NCBI RefSeq assembly: GCF_002160525.1
Contig: NZ_NFKT01000018.1
Location: forward strand, 1-64,000
Direction: 5' to 3'
DNA from: Lachnoclostridium sp. An169
GTDB taxonomy: Bacteria > Bacillota > Clostridia > Lachnospirales > Lachnospiraceae
DNA: 64,000 bases
Shown: positions 1 through 8,276 of the stretch, one piece after another
Position numbering within the stretch: position 1 is the first letter of the stretch
How the letters are laid out: each line of letters opens with the position of its first letter
Program-made: the position numbers and the translations under genes
Notes under the pieces: model-generated
Database searches by the model: none
Seen by the model: the letters and a program-made list of their open reading frames with translations, nothing else
Told to the model about the DNA's origin: nothing

Positions 1-156
1 CGCTGAAGGCATCTAAGCGTGAAGCCCCCCTCAAGATGAGATATCCCATGACGTCAAGTCAGTAAGACCCCTTGAAGACGACGAGGTAGATAGGGCAGAG
101 GTGGAAGTGTCGTAAGGCATGGAGCTGACTGTTACTAATAGGTCGAGGGCATAACC
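1..156 (+). rRNA. 23S ribosomal RNA, 3' end (partial)
   Basis: The first 156 bases match the conserved 3' end of bacterial 23S rRNA, including the stretch around 'actgttactaataggtcgag' near 128-146. The gene enters from the left edge, so only its tail is present. The exact 3' end is estimated from where the conserved sequence stops. No 5S rRNA gene follows before the first tRNA at 227. Confidence 0.93.
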
Positions 157-226
157 AGGAAGGGAACAGACGGATGATTGATTCTTTGTATGTAGTTTTC
201 AGGGTACATAAAATCCTGAATAGAGT

Positions 227-300
227 GGCCCAGTGGCTCAGTTGGTTAGAGCGCCGCCCTGTCACGGCGGAGGTCGAGAGTTCGAGTCTCTTCTGGGTCG
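227..300 (+). tRNA. tRNA-Asp (GTC)
   Basis: A 74-nt cloverleaf with acceptor stem GGCCCAG/CTGGGTC, anticodon GTC in the loop after 'gccgccct', and a T arm with TTCGAGT. CCA is not encoded. It is the first of seven tRNA genes after the 23S gene, probably cotranscribed with it. Confidence 0.96.
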
Positions 301-305
301 TCTGT

Positions 306-378
306 GGGGTCTTAGCTCAGCTGGGAGAGCATCTGCCTTACAAGCAGAGGGTCATAGGTTCGAGCCCTATAGGCCCCA
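306..378 (+). tRNA. tRNA-Val (TAC)
   Basis: A 73-nt cloverleaf with acceptor stem GGGGTCT/AGGCCCC and anticodon loop CTTACAA, giving anticodon TAC. Only 5 nt separate it from tRNA-Asp. Confidence 0.96.
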
Positions 379-389
379 CTTAAAAATCT

Positions 390-471
390 GGATGGGTTCC
401 CGAGTGGCCAAAGGGGGCAGACTGTAAATCTGTTGGCAACGCCTTCGAAGGTTCGAATCCTTCCCCATCCA
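390..471 (+). tRNA. tRNA-Tyr (GTA)
   Basis: An 82-nt class II tRNA with acceptor stem GGATGGG/CCCATCC, anticodon GTA ('actgtaaat') and a long variable arm around 432-450. The long variable arm and the anticodon together identify tyrosine. Confidence 0.95.
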
Positions 472-477
472 TTTTAA

Positions 478-550
478 GCCGATGTGGCTCAATTGGCAGA
501 GCAGCTGATTTGTAATCAGCAGGTTATCGGTTCGAGTCCGATCATCGGCT
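478..550 (+). tRNA. tRNA-Thr (TGT)
   Basis: A 73-nt cloverleaf with acceptor stem GCCGATG/CATCGGC, anticodon loop TTTGTAA (anticodon TGT) and discriminator T. Confidence 0.95.
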
Positions 551-582
551 TTTGTCTCAGGAAGAGATAGTTAATTTAATAG

Positions 583-656
583 CGCGGGGTGGAGCAGTCT
601 GGAAGCTCGTCGGGCTCATAACCCGAAGGTCGCAGGTTCAAATCCTGCTCCCGCAA
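583..656 (+). tRNA. Initiator tRNA-Met (CAT)
   Basis: A 74-nt tRNA beginning CGCGGGG with an unpaired C1-A72 end and three consecutive G-C pairs (GGG/CCC) in the anticodon stem around CAT. Both are hallmarks of formylmethionine initiator tRNA rather than elongator Met. Confidence 0.95.
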
Positions 657-677
657 CTCGGACTGTATAAGTCCAAT

Positions 678-750
<73 letters not shown>

Positions 751-780
751 TTTTCTCTGTAAAAATTTAATTGCTGATAA

Positions 781-853
781 GGGCGTGTAGCTCAGGTGGT
801 AGAGCACTTGACTTTTAATCAAGTTGTCCGGGGTTCGAATCCCCGCACGCTCA
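781..853 (+). tRNA. tRNA-Lys (TTT)
   Basis: A 73-nt cloverleaf with acceptor stem GGGCGTG/CACGCTC and anticodon loop CTTTTAA (anticodon TTT). It is the last tRNA of the cluster and is followed by a terminator. Confidence 0.95.
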
Positions 854-907
854 CTTTTTAAAAAGCCGGGATGTGGTATTCCGGAAATGTAATTAAGTCA
901 CAAAATG

Positions 908-935
908 AGCCGGGGATTTTTCCCTGGCTTTTTTG
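908..935 (+). terminator. Rho-independent terminator of the rRNA-tRNA cluster
   Basis: An AGCCGGGGA/TCCCTGGCT stem around a short T-rich loop is followed by a run of T. It lies 55 nt after tRNA-Lys. A second small stem (AGCCGG/CCGGCT, about 945-967) follows without a T tract. Confidence 0.85.
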
Positions 936-1053
936 CTATCAAAAAAGCCGGGATGAAAATCGCCGGCTGAGAAAAGAGGAAAATATATGTAAAAAAGCTC
1001 TCTGGCTTTGTATGTCTATAATATAGCGGCTAATTGTGAGGAGAGTGTGAAGG

Positions 1054-1104
1054 ATGTATAAAAAGCAGGTTAAGAATTATAAAGATATTTGGTATCAGAG
1101 ATAA
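1054..1104 (+). CDS. Possible 16-codon leader ORF upstream of the decarboxylase
   Basis: A short ORF starts at ATG 1054 behind GAGGAG/GAAGG sequence and ends at TAA 1102-1104, 48 bp before the decarboxylase. It has four lysines in 16 codons. A -10-like TATAAT lies at 1017-1022, without a convincing -35. No transcription-attenuation hairpin pair is visible between it and 1153. It may be chance; a lysine-rich leader before an Orn/Lys/Arg decarboxylase is only suggestive. The rest of 936-1152 shows nothing else recognisable. Confidence 0.25.
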   Translation: MYKKQVKNYKDIWYQR

Positions 1105-1152
1105 AAAAAGAGAAAACGAAAGGAACGGGTGTAAACCGGAAAGGAGAGGGAA

Positions 1153-2625
1153 ATGGAACGTTTATACAAAATGCTGGAAGCATATGCACAATCAGATTAC
1201 TATCCCTTTCATATGCCGGGACATAAGAGGAATTCTCTTCTGACCGGGGCTGCTCTTCCATATAGTCTTGATATTACGGAAATAGATGGGTTTGACGATC
1301 TGCACCATGCGGAAGGGGTATTGATGGAAGCAGAGGAGAGAGCCGCTGAATTATACCGGGCGGAGGAAACCCATTATCTGATCAACGGAAGTACAGCAGG
1401 AATATTAAGCGCTGTACTGGGATGTACCGAGCGGGGCGGGAAGATTCTGATGGCCCGTAATTGTCACAAATCTGTTTATAATGCAGTATTTATGAATGAG
1501 CTTCATCCGGTTTATGTATATCCCGAATATTTCAGTAAAACGGAACTTTGCGGGGAGATCCGTGTGTCGGATGTGGAACGGATACTGGCGTCAGACAGTG
1601 AAATTAAGGCAGTGGTGATTACGTCCCCCACCTACGACGGTGTGGTGTCGGATGTCCGGGGAATTGCAGGAGCAGCGCACAGAAAAGGAATTCCCCTGAT
1701 CGTGGATGAGGCTCACGGAGCTCATTTTGGTTTTCACCCATATTTCCCGGAGAACTCGAACACGAAAGATGCCGATGTTGTGATTCACAGTTTGCACAAA
1801 ACGCTTCCATCGCTTACTCAGACCGCTTTGATTCATATAAACGGAAATCTGGTTGACAGAGGGAAGATCAGAAGATATCTGCATATCCTGCAGTCGAGCA
1901 GTCCATCTTATGTTCTGATGGCAGGGATGGACGAATGTATCCGGATGCTGTCTGAGAGGGGCAGGGAAATATTTGAAAGTTACGCAGGCCTTCTTGAGAA
2001 AACCAGAGTGGAGCTGCAGAATCTCCGGAATATCGAGCTGCTTTCAACGGAAAATTATGACCGGTCAAAGCTGGTAATATCGGTAAAAAATGCTTCATCC
2101 GCCGAAAGCGGAATGACTATGGGAAACAGAGAGTGTGGGAACAGAAAACCTTTTACCGGGAGAATGCTCTATCAGATACTTCTGGGAACTTATCATCTGC
2201 AGATGGAAATGGCAGCCGGATCCTATGTGCTGGCTATGACTTCGCCGGCTGACACGGAAACCGGAATGGCACGTCTTGTCACTGCACTGCGTGAGATTGA
2301 TGCAAGACTGGAAAAAGACCCGGAAAAGGATAGCGCGGGAGAAAAGCCTCAGGGGGAACGGCAGCGGTTCCCCGGCCAAGAGATTATCTTTATTCCTTCT
2401 GAAGTAGAAAGGCAGGGAGAGAGCATCGCAGTCTCCTGGGAGCAGGCACAGGGGAGAGTAGCGGTGGAATATGCGTACCTTTATCCTCCGGGGATCCCGC
2501 TGGTCGTACCCGGGGAGAGAATCGGCAGACTTACATCGGAAAAGGTACGGGAGTATATCAGGATGGGATTTACAATAGAAGGTACGGAAATGAAAGGAAA
2601 GATCAGGGTACTGGCAGATGGGTAA
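1153..2625 (+). CDS. Orn/Lys/Arg decarboxylase family PLP enzyme (YaaO-like)
   Basis: A 490-residue fold-type I PLP enzyme of the Orn/Lys/Arg decarboxylase family. Near the N terminus it has the family motif PFHMPGHKR (about residues 18-26). The PLP lysine is in the SLHKTLP motif (Lys about 216), and a VDEAHGAHFG segment (about 184-193) contains the cofactor-binding Asp. The C-terminal part ending in PPGIPLVVPGE is typical of the small decarboxylase domain. The start follows AAGGAGAGGGAA. It overlaps the kinase-like gene by 8 bp and heads a cluster that parallels B. subtilis yaaO-tmk-yaaQ-yaaR-holB-yaaT-yabA-yabB-rsmI. The family decarboxylates basic amino acids to polyamines or cadaverine; which substrate is used here cannot be read from the sequence. 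Confidence 0.88.
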   Translation: MERLYKMLEAYAQSDYYPFHMPGHKRNSLLTGAALPYSLDITEIDGFDDLHHAEGVLMEAEERAAELYRAEETHYLINGSTAGILSAVLGCTERGGKILMARNCHKSVYNAVFMNELHPVYVYPEYFSKTELCGEIRVSDVERILASDSEIKAVVITSPTYDGVVSDVRGIAGAAHRKGIPLIVDEAHGAHFGFHPYFPENSNTKDADVVIHSLHKTLPSLTQTALIHINGNLVDRGKIRRYLHILQSSSPSYVLMAGMDECIRMLSERGREIFESYAGLLEKTRVELQNLRNIELLSTENYDRSKLVISVKNASSAESGMTMGNRECGNRKPFTGRMLYQILLGTYHLQMEMAAGSYVLAMTSPADTETGMARLVTALREIDARLEKDPEKDSAGEKPQGERQRFPGQEIIFIPSEVERQGESIAVSWEQAQGRVAVEYAYLYPPGIPLVVPGERIGRLTSEKVREYIRMGFTIEGTEMKGKIRVLADG

Positions 2626-3196
2626 GATATTTTATATAATGGGAAAAAGTTCATCAGGCAAGGATACGATTTATAAAGAAATGAAAAAGCGCCATCCTCA
2701 GCTCCGCACGATTGTGCCTTATACAACCCGCCCGATTCGAGAAGGGGAAAAGGATGGAGTGGAGTACTTTTTTACAGATGACGCCACACTGGAGAAAATG
2801 CAGAAGGAAGGCAGAGTAATAGAAGTGCGCTCCTATCATACCAGATGCGGTATCTGGACGTATTTTACTGCGGATGACGGCCAGATCGATCTGGAGCACT
2901 GGGACTATATAATGATAGGAACACTGGAGTCTTACCGGGCGCTGAGAAAGTATTTCGGGGAAAGCCGCATGGTGCCGGTCTATATTGAGGTTGAGGACGG
3001 GCTGAGGCTGATGCGGGCGCTTGAGAGGGAACGCAGACAGGAACGGCCACAGTATGCGGAAATGTGCAGGCGTTTTCTGGCGGACTGCGAAGATTTTTCG
3101 GAAGAGAATCTGAGGCGTGCGGGGATCCGGAAAGTATTTGAAAACAACAGCCTCGAGGAATGTATTGGAGAAATTGAGAAATATATAGGGGTATAA
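2618..3196 (+). CDS. Guanylate kinase-like P-loop kinase
   Basis: A 192-residue nucleoside monophosphate kinase of the guanylate kinase family. It has a P-loop GKSSSGKDT (residues 9-17), the GMP-binding segment YTTRPIREGEKDGVEY (about 36-51) and an Arg-rich lid region (about 131-142, RALERERRQER). It would transfer phosphate from ATP to GMP or a related nucleotide. The start overlaps the end of the decarboxylase by 8 bp, so the two are probably translationally coupled. In B. subtilis this position of the cluster holds thymidylate kinase; the motifs here are those of guanylate kinase. A second, canonical gmk may exist elsewhere, so the physiological role is uncertain. Confidence 0.82.
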   Translation: MGKIFYIMGKSSSGKDTIYKEMKKRHPQLRTIVPYTTRPIREGEKDGVEYFFTDDATLEKMQKEGRVIEVRSYHTRCGIWTYFTADDGQIDLEHWDYIMIGTLESYRALRKYFGESRMVPVYIEVEDGLRLMRALERERRQERPQYAEMCRRFLADCEDFSEENLRRAGIRKVFENNSLEECIGEIEKYIGV

Positions 3197-3197
3197 C

Positions 3198-3226
3198 TTG
3201 ACCGGAATATGTGTTATACTTTATAG
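3198..3226 (+). promoter_or_regulatory. Possible promoter for holB
   Basis: TTGACC at 3198-3203 is followed after 17 bp by TTATAG at 3221-3226, with an overlapping TATACT at 3215-3220. It sits in the 60-bp gap before holB. The -10 match is weak. Confidence 0.35.
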
Positions 3227-3256
3227 GTAGTAAAAATGCACGGCAGGTGAACAGTT

Positions 3257-4252
3257 ATGAGTGGTTTTAAGGATGTAGTAGGTCACAAAAATATTATAAA
3301 ATATATAGAGAATGCGGTGATGGCGGATGCGGTTTCCCATGCCTATATTCTGAACGGTGAGCGGGGATCAGGGAAAAAGATGCTCGCCAATCTGTTCGCG
3401 ATGAGTCTGCAGTGCCAGGACAGGCAGGAAGACGGAGAAGCCTGCGGAAAGTGTCAGTCCTGCCGTCAGGCTCTGAGCGGAAACCAGCCGGATATTATCC
3501 GTGTGACGCATGAAAAGCCGAATACCATCAGTGTGGATGATATCCGGGAACAGGTAAACAATGACATTGTGATCCGGCCTTACAGCAGCCGGTATAAGAT
3601 TTACATTATTCCGGATGCGGATCTGATGAGTGTACAGGCTCAGAACGCGCTTCTGAAGACGATCGAAGAGCCGCCGGAATATGCTGTGATTATGCTGCTG
3701 ACGGAGAATGCAGATACGCTCCTTCCGACGATCCGTTCCAGATGCGTTATGATGAAGCTTCGCAATATCAAGGATCAGCTTGTGAGAAAGTATCTGATGG
3801 AACAGATGCATATCCCGGATTACAAGGCGGATGTCTGCGTTGCATTTGCCCAGGGGAATATGGGAAAGGCAATCATGCTTGCCACCTCGGACTATTTCAA
3901 TGAGATCAAAGAGGAAGCGGTCCACCTGCTCAGGAATATCGATGAGATGAGTGTCTCTGAACTGATGGAAGCAGTGAAGCGGTGTATGTCTTATAAGCTG
4001 GAGATTAATGACTATCTGGATATTATTGCCATATGGTACAGGGACGTGCTGATTTACAAGGCTACGAAGAACGTGGACAGGGTTGTGTTCTCGGACCAGC
4101 TCAGATACATTAAAATACGCGCAAGCAAGAGTTCCTATGAGGGAATTGAGAATATCCTGGATGCCCTGGAAAAGGCGAAGGCAAGGATAAAGGCGAACGT
4201 GAATTTTGAGCTGACAATGGAACTGCTGCTGCTGACAATAAAGGAGAACTGA
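3257..4252 (+). CDS. holB: DNA polymerase III subunit delta' (clamp loader)
   Basis: A 331-residue AAA+ clamp-loader subunit. The P-loop-like GERGSGKK is at about residues 35-42, and a zinc-binding C-x(8)-C-x2-C-x2-C cluster is at about 54-70 (ending CGKCQSC). The segment QNALLKTIEEPPE (about 130-142) carries the sensor/Walker B-adjacent sequence shared with DnaX, and TIRSRC is the sensor 1/arginine-finger (SRC) motif. It acts in the clamp loader that places the beta sliding clamp on primed DNA. The start is preceded by GGCAGGTGA. It is followed 6 bp later by ricT, the order seen in B. subtilis. Confidence 0.92.
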   Translation: MSGFKDVVGHKNIIKYIENAVMADAVSHAYILNGERGSGKKMLANLFAMSLQCQDRQEDGEACGKCQSCRQALSGNQPDIIRVTHEKPNTISVDDIREQVNNDIVIRPYSSRYKIYIIPDADLMSVQAQNALLKTIEEPPEYAVIMLLTENADTLLPTIRSRCVMMKLRNIKDQLVRKYLMEQMHIPDYKADVCVAFAQGNMGKAIMLATSDYFNEIKEEAVHLLRNIDEMSVSELMEAVKRCMSYKLEINDYLDIIAIWYRDVLIYKATKNVDRVVFSDQLRYIKIRASKSSYEGIENILDALEKAKARIKANVNFELTMELLLLTIKEN

Positions 4253-4258
4253 CAGAAA

Positions 4259-5164
4259 ATGACAAAAGTGATTGGTGTGAGATTCCGGACGGCAGGGAAG
4301 ATATATTTCTTTGCGCCGGGAAAATTCAATATAAAACAGGGAGACCATGTAATTGTTGAGACGGCCAGAGGAATTGAGTATGGGCGGGTTGTGAGCGGAC
4401 CGAAGGAAGTGAAGGACGAGGAAGTCGTGCAGCCGCTCAAATCGGTAATACGTATTGCGAATGAACAGGACAGGAAGACTGTGGAGAAGAATCATCAGAA
4501 GGAGAAGGAAGCGTTTAAGATCTGCCAGGAAAAGATACGCAAGCACGGGCTGGAGATGAAGCTGATCGACGTGGAATACACCTTTGACAACAACAAGGTA
4601 CTGTTCTATTTCACTGCAGACGGAAGGATTGATTTCCGGGAACTTGTCAAAGATCTGGCGGCAGTGTTCCGGACGAGGATTGAGCTCAGGCAGATCGGGG
4701 TACGTGATGAGACAAAGATACGGGGCGGAATCGGTATCTGCGGGCGTCCGCTCTGCTGCAGCACATATCTGACCGAGTTCGCTGCGGTCTCCATAAAAAT
4801 GGCGAAGGAACAGAATCTTTCGCTGAATCCCACGAAGATATCAGGGGTGTGCGGAAGACTGATGTGCTGTCTTACGAATGAGGAAGAGACGTATGAGATA
4901 CTCAACAGCCAGCTCCCGTCGGTCGGCGATACCGTGACCACGAAAGAAGGACTGACTGGTGTGGTCCACTCCCTGAGTGTGCTCCGCAAACAGGTGAAGG
5001 TTGTTGTAAATCTGGAAAATGATGAGAAAGAGATCCGTGAATATAAGGCGGAGGATCTGAAATTTAAACCGCGCAGAAAGAAGCAGAAAGTTTCAAAAGA
5101 TGAAATGAAGAAGCTTGCGGCTCTTGAAAAGGGAGAAGGAGCGTCGAAATTAGATGACAAGTGA
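4259..5164 (+). CDS. ricT: PSP1-domain protein RicT (YaaT-like)
   Basis: A 301-residue protein of the PSP1/YaaT family. The conserved PSP1 C-terminal part contains GGIGICGRPLCCSTYL (about residues 158-173), GVCGRLMCCL (about 195-204) and a basic C terminus. The Cys-rich motifs bind Fe-S clusters in the B. subtilis RicT-RicA-RicF (Y) complex, which affects RNase Y-dependent mRNA processing and sporulation/competence. The assignment rests on these motifs and on synteny with holB. An AAGGAG lies upstream and the gene overlaps the next one by 11 bp. Confidence 0.9.
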   Translation: MTKVIGVRFRTAGKIYFFAPGKFNIKQGDHVIVETARGIEYGRVVSGPKEVKDEEVVQPLKSVIRIANEQDRKTVEKNHQKEKEAFKICQEKIRKHGLEMKLIDVEYTFDNNKVLFYFTADGRIDFRELVKDLAAVFRTRIELRQIGVRDETKIRGGIGICGRPLCCSTYLTEFAAVSIKMAKEQNLSLNPTKISGVCGRLMCCLTNEEETYEILNSQLPSVGDTVTTKEGLTGVVHSLSVLRKQVKVVVNLENDEKEIREYKAEDLKFKPRRKKQKVSKDEMKKLAALEKGEGASKLDDK

Positions 5165-5849
5165 TGTGAGACCGGGGGAAAGGCTGGATGACCTGCAGCT
5201 TGGCGGGCTTGAGCTGATTCAGAACCCGGAGAAGTTCTGTTTTGGTGTAGACGCTGTGCTGCTGTCGGATTTTGTCAGGGTAAAACCGGGAGAGTCGGTG
5301 CTTGACCTGGGAACCGGAAACGGGATTATCCCGGTGCTTCTCTCGGCTAAGACGAAGGGAAAGCATTTTACGGGTCTGGAAATTCAGGCTGACACGGCAG
5401 AGATGGCAAGGCGGAGTGTGAGACATAATCATCTGGAAGAGCGGATCGATATCGTCACGGGAGATATCAAAGAGGCGGCAGAGATATTTAAGCCTGCCTT
5501 TTTTGATGTTATTACGACGAATCCCCCGTATATGCTTTCCGAACACGGGCTGCGCAATCCGGATGATGCAAAGGCGATCGCCCGGCATGAAGTGCTCTGC
5601 TCCCTGGATGATATTCTCAGGGAGAGTATGAAACTGATGCAGGACAAGTGCCGCTTTTACATGATACACAGGCCGTTCCGCCTGACAGAGATACTGACCA
5701 AGATGAGTTACTACAAGATCGAGCCGAAGCGGCTGCGCTTTGTGCATCCTTATATTGACAAGGAACCTTCCATGGTTCTTGTCGAAGGGGTAAAAGGAGC
5801 AAGACCGCGGGTTACGGTGGAACCGCCGCTGATAATGTACCCGAAGTGA
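5154..5849 (+). CDS. tRNA1(Val) (adenine(37)-N6)-methyltransferase-like (YabB/TrmN6 family)
   Basis: A 231-residue class I SAM-dependent methyltransferase. Motif I is VLDLGTGNGIIP (about residues 48-59), motif II is around GLEIQ, and the N6-adenine motif is TTNPPYM (about 122-128). The NPPY tetrad and the N-terminal RLDDLQLGG segment fit the TrmN6/YabB family, which methylates an adenine next to the anticodon of a tRNA. It starts inside the last codons of ricT, with AAGGAG upstream, indicating translational coupling. Substrate specificity is inferred from family and synteny only. Confidence 0.85.
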   Translation: MTSDVRPGERLDDLQLGGLELIQNPEKFCFGVDAVLLSDFVRVKPGESVLDLGTGNGIIPVLLSAKTKGKHFTGLEIQADTAEMARRSVRHNHLEERIDIVTGDIKEAAEIFKPAFFDVITTNPPYMLSEHGLRNPDDAKAIARHEVLCSLDDILRESMKLMQDKCRFYMIHRPFRLTEILTKMSYYKIEPKRLRFVHPYIDKEPSMVLVEGVKGARPRVTVEPPLIMYPK

Positions 5850-5862
5850 CAGGAGGTGTGTG

Positions 5863-6711
5863 ATGTCAGGAACATTATATCTGTGTGCAACGCCGATCGG
5901 GAATCTGGAGGATATGACCTTCCGCGCGGTGCGAATTCTGCGGGAGGCGGATGTGATTGCCGCTGAGGATACCAGAAACAGCATAAAACTGCTGAATCAT
6001 TTTGAGATCCGGACGCCGATGACAAGTTACCATGAGCACAACAAGTATGAAAAAGGGGAAAAACTGGTGGACCGGATGCTTGAAGGAGAGACGGTTGCCC
6101 TGATTACCGATGCAGGTACACCGGGAATATCTGATCCGGGAGAAGTGCTTGTACAGATGTGTGTGGAAGCGGGAATCCAGGTGATATCCGTACCGGGGGC
6201 TTCTGCGTGCATTACGGCGCTTACGGTTTCCGGCCTGGGGACGAGAAGGTTTGCCTTTGAGGCATTTCTTCCCTCTGACAGGAAAGAACGGGAAGAGATT
6301 CTCAGAGAGCTTCAGAATGAGACGAGGACGATTATAATCTACGAAGCGCCGCACAGACTGCTGCGGACGCTTAAGATCCTTTTTGAATGGCTTGGAGACA
6401 GGAAAGTTTCAGTCTGCAGGGAGCTTACGAAAAAGCACGAGACCGTTTACCGGAGCACGCTGTCGGAGGCGTGTGCATATTACGGAGAAAATGAGGCAAG
6501 AGGAGAGTGCGTGATTGTCATCGAAGGGAAAAGCCGGGCAGATATAGAGCTTGAAAAAAGAGAGAAATGGTCGGAGATGAGTATTCCGGACCATGTGAAG
6601 CACTATATGGATCTGGGCCTGGACAAAAAAGAGGCGATGAAGTGTGCGGCAAAGGACCGGGGTGTGACAAAACGGGAGATCTACAATTATTTTGTTAATG
6701 CAGGTCTGTAA
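5863..6711 (+). CDS. rsmI: 16S rRNA (cytidine(1402)-2'-O)-methyltransferase
   Basis: A 282-residue tetrapyrrole-methylase-fold rRNA methyltransferase. It shows LYLCATPIGNLEDMTFRA near the N terminus, AEDTRNS (about residues 33-39), ALITDAGTPGISDPG (about 83-97) and VPGASA (about 112-117), all typical of RsmI. It 2'-O-methylates C1402 in the 30S decoding centre. ATG 5863 is preferred to GTG 5860 because AGGAGG at 5851-5856 is spaced correctly. It is the last gene of the cluster and is followed by a bidirectional terminator. Confidence 0.95.
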   Translation: MSGTLYLCATPIGNLEDMTFRAVRILREADVIAAEDTRNSIKLLNHFEIRTPMTSYHEHNKYEKGEKLVDRMLEGETVALITDAGTPGISDPGEVLVQMCVEAGIQVISVPGASACITALTVSGLGTRRFAFEAFLPSDRKEREEILRELQNETRTIIIYEAPHRLLRTLKILFEWLGDRKVSVCRELTKKHETVYRSTLSEACAYYGENEARGECVIVIEGKSRADIELEKREKWSEMSIPDHVKHYMDLGLDKKEAMKCAAKDRGVTKREIYNYFVNAGL

Positions 6712-6742
6712 AAATGAGGTTATAGAATTTAATACATTAATG

Positions 6743-6794
6743 AAAAAGCATCTGACGACACAGAAAAAATTCGATTCGCCAGATGCTCTTTTTA
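6743..6794. terminator. Bidirectional terminator between rsmI and the convergent ABC ATPase gene
   Basis: An inverted repeat AAAAAGCATCTG (6743-6754)/CAGATGCTCTTTTT (6780-6793) has A and T runs on its outer sides, so it can end transcription from both convergent genes. It overlaps the stop codon of the minus-strand gene. Confidence 0.8.
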
Positions 6795-7487
6795 TATCTT
6801 TTCAGACTGTATCTTTTCAGTCTGCCCGGGGTTATCCCGGACTTCAACAATCTTTCCCTCTTTCATAAAAACTGTCTTTTTATTCAGGGCACATACTTCA
6901 TCATAATCATTGGTTACATAGAGAACCGTGATTCCCAGACGTTCATTGATCTTAAGAATATCCGAGATCATTTCGTGTCTGCGGTCGTCATTCTGCCGTG
7001 CAAAATCCTCGTCCACGAGAAGCACCTTAGGCTGGCAGACGATAGCGCGTCCAAGCGCCACACGCTGTTTTTCCGCATCGGAGATCGCCCGGAGCTTTTT
7101 GTCAAGGACACCGGTGATGCCGAGAAGGGAGGCGGCTGATTTTACACGGGAATCGATCACGTTGCGGGGAAGATCCCTCAGCCGCAGTCCAAGTGCCATA
7201 TTGTCATACACATTAAAATGTTTATACAGTGTGTAGTTCTGAAAGGCCATTGCAAGCCGTCTGTCCCGGGGAAGGATGTCGTTTAACAGTTCTTTTCCAA
7301 GCCAGATTTTTCCGGAAGTAATATCCTCGAGCCCTCCGACCATGCGGAGAATGGTTGATTTCCCGCATCCGCTGGGCCCATGGAATACAACGAATTCCCC
7401 GTCCTCGACTGTGAGATTTACGTCGTTTACGGAGACGAAACCGTTGGGATAAGTTTTTGTTAAGTGTTCAAATGTCACGCTGGCCAT
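6792..7487 (-). CDS. Orphan ABC ATPase-like protein with degenerate catalytic motifs
   Basis: A 231-residue protein resembling the nucleotide-binding domain of MalK/UgpC-type sugar importers. The Walker A GPSGCGKST (about residues 35-43) and Q-loop FQNYTLY (about 81-87) are intact. The signature motif LSGGQ is replaced by ISDAE (about 134-138). Walker B LLVDE is followed by DFARQN rather than the usual PLSNLD. The H-loop reads VTNDYDE, with Asn where the switch His normally is. The C-terminal regulatory TOBE domain of MalK-type proteins is absent. No permease or binding-protein genes lie beside it. Start: AGGTGTAC upstream of ATG at 7487. It may bind ATP without efficient hydrolysis; function unknown. 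Confidence 0.75.
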   Translation of the reverse strand: MASVTFEHLTKTYPNGFVSVNDVNLTVEDGEFVVFHGPSGCGKSTILRMVGGLEDITSGKIWLGKELLNDILPRDRRLAMAFQNYTLYKHFNVYDNMALGLRLRDLPRNVIDSRVKSAASLLGITGVLDKKLRAISDAEKQRVALGRAIVCQPKVLLVDEDFARQNDDRRHEMISDILKINERLGITVLYVTNDYDEVCALNKKTVFMKEGKIVEVRDNPGQTEKIQSEKI

Positions 7488-7570
7488 GAGTACACCTCCA
7501 TCTTTGTCTCTTTCCTATTTTAACACAAAGAAATGAGAGGTACAATCAAAAAGATACAGTCGGAGCTGAC

Positions 7571-8098
7571 TTAAAATACTGTGCGGGCGAATACAACGCT
7601 GGCGGCAAGACCGGCAAAAGTGGCGATCATCGCGCCGGCGAGTGTATAGCGGGATCGGCGGATGCCGGCAGTCATGAAATAGACGCTCATGGTATAGAAG
7701 ATCGTCTCGGTACAGCACATGGAAATAGAGGCAATCAGTCCAAGTTCGGAGTCGGTGCCATACTCCTTGTAGATATCGAGAAGGAGCCCGGTCGCTGCGG
7801 AGGAGGAGAACATCTTGACCACGGAGAGGGGCACCAGTTCTCCGGGAAATCCGATCTGTGCGGTAAACTGCCCGATGAGGGCAGCAAGAAAGTCGAGAAA
7901 ACCGGATGCACGCAGAATGCCTACGGCAGCCATCAGTCCGATCAGTGTGGGCATGATGCGGATCACTGTGAGAAAACCGCTTTTGGCTCCGCGGATAAAT
8001 GTATCGTAGACATTGACGCCCCGCAGAAGCCCGTAGACAACGACAGCGAGAATGATAAAAGGTACAATAAAATTAGAAATGTAGAGGAAAACCTGCAT
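7571..8098 (-). CDS. spmB: Spore maturation protein B
   Basis: A 175-residue membrane protein with a nucleoside-recognition (Gate) domain. Hydrophobic segments cover most of the length, and PTLIGLMAAVGILRASG, FPGELVPLSVVKMFSSSAATG and CCTETIFYTMSVYF are characteristic of SpmB. The start at 8098 is chosen because a clear AGGAG lies just upstream; an in-frame extension to 8344 has no such support. In B. subtilis SpmA and SpmB act together in spore core dehydration. Here spmB is on the minus strand, separated from spmA (10029) by a divergent lipoprotein gene. Confidence 0.92.
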   Translation of the reverse strand: MQVFLYISNFIVPFIILAVVVYGLLRGVNVYDTFIRGAKSGFLTVIRIMPTLIGLMAAVGILRASGFLDFLAALIGQFTAQIGFPGELVPLSVVKMFSSSAATGLLLDIYKEYGTDSELGLIASISMCCTETIFYTMSVYFMTAGIRRSRYTLAGAMIATFAGLAASVVFARTVF

Positions 8099-8276
8099 AA
8101 AAAACTCCTGTTTCTGTAGAATGCCCGGATATCCTATGGCAGCTTTTTCAGACCCGGCTGATTTATGTATATGCAGAATGGGGGATATGAAGAACGTGAT
8201 ATATGCGTCGCAGTGCGGAAGGAATATCACTGAATTGTGGCACATAATATACAGTAAAGCCTTTCCGGGAGCAGTT

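Noticed and set aside
8099..8276. N-terminal extensions of spmB (to 8344) and of the DUF885 gene (to 8121)
   Set aside because: The two would overlap each other on opposite strands. Family length, the AGGAG site and the lipoprotein signal support the shorter starts.
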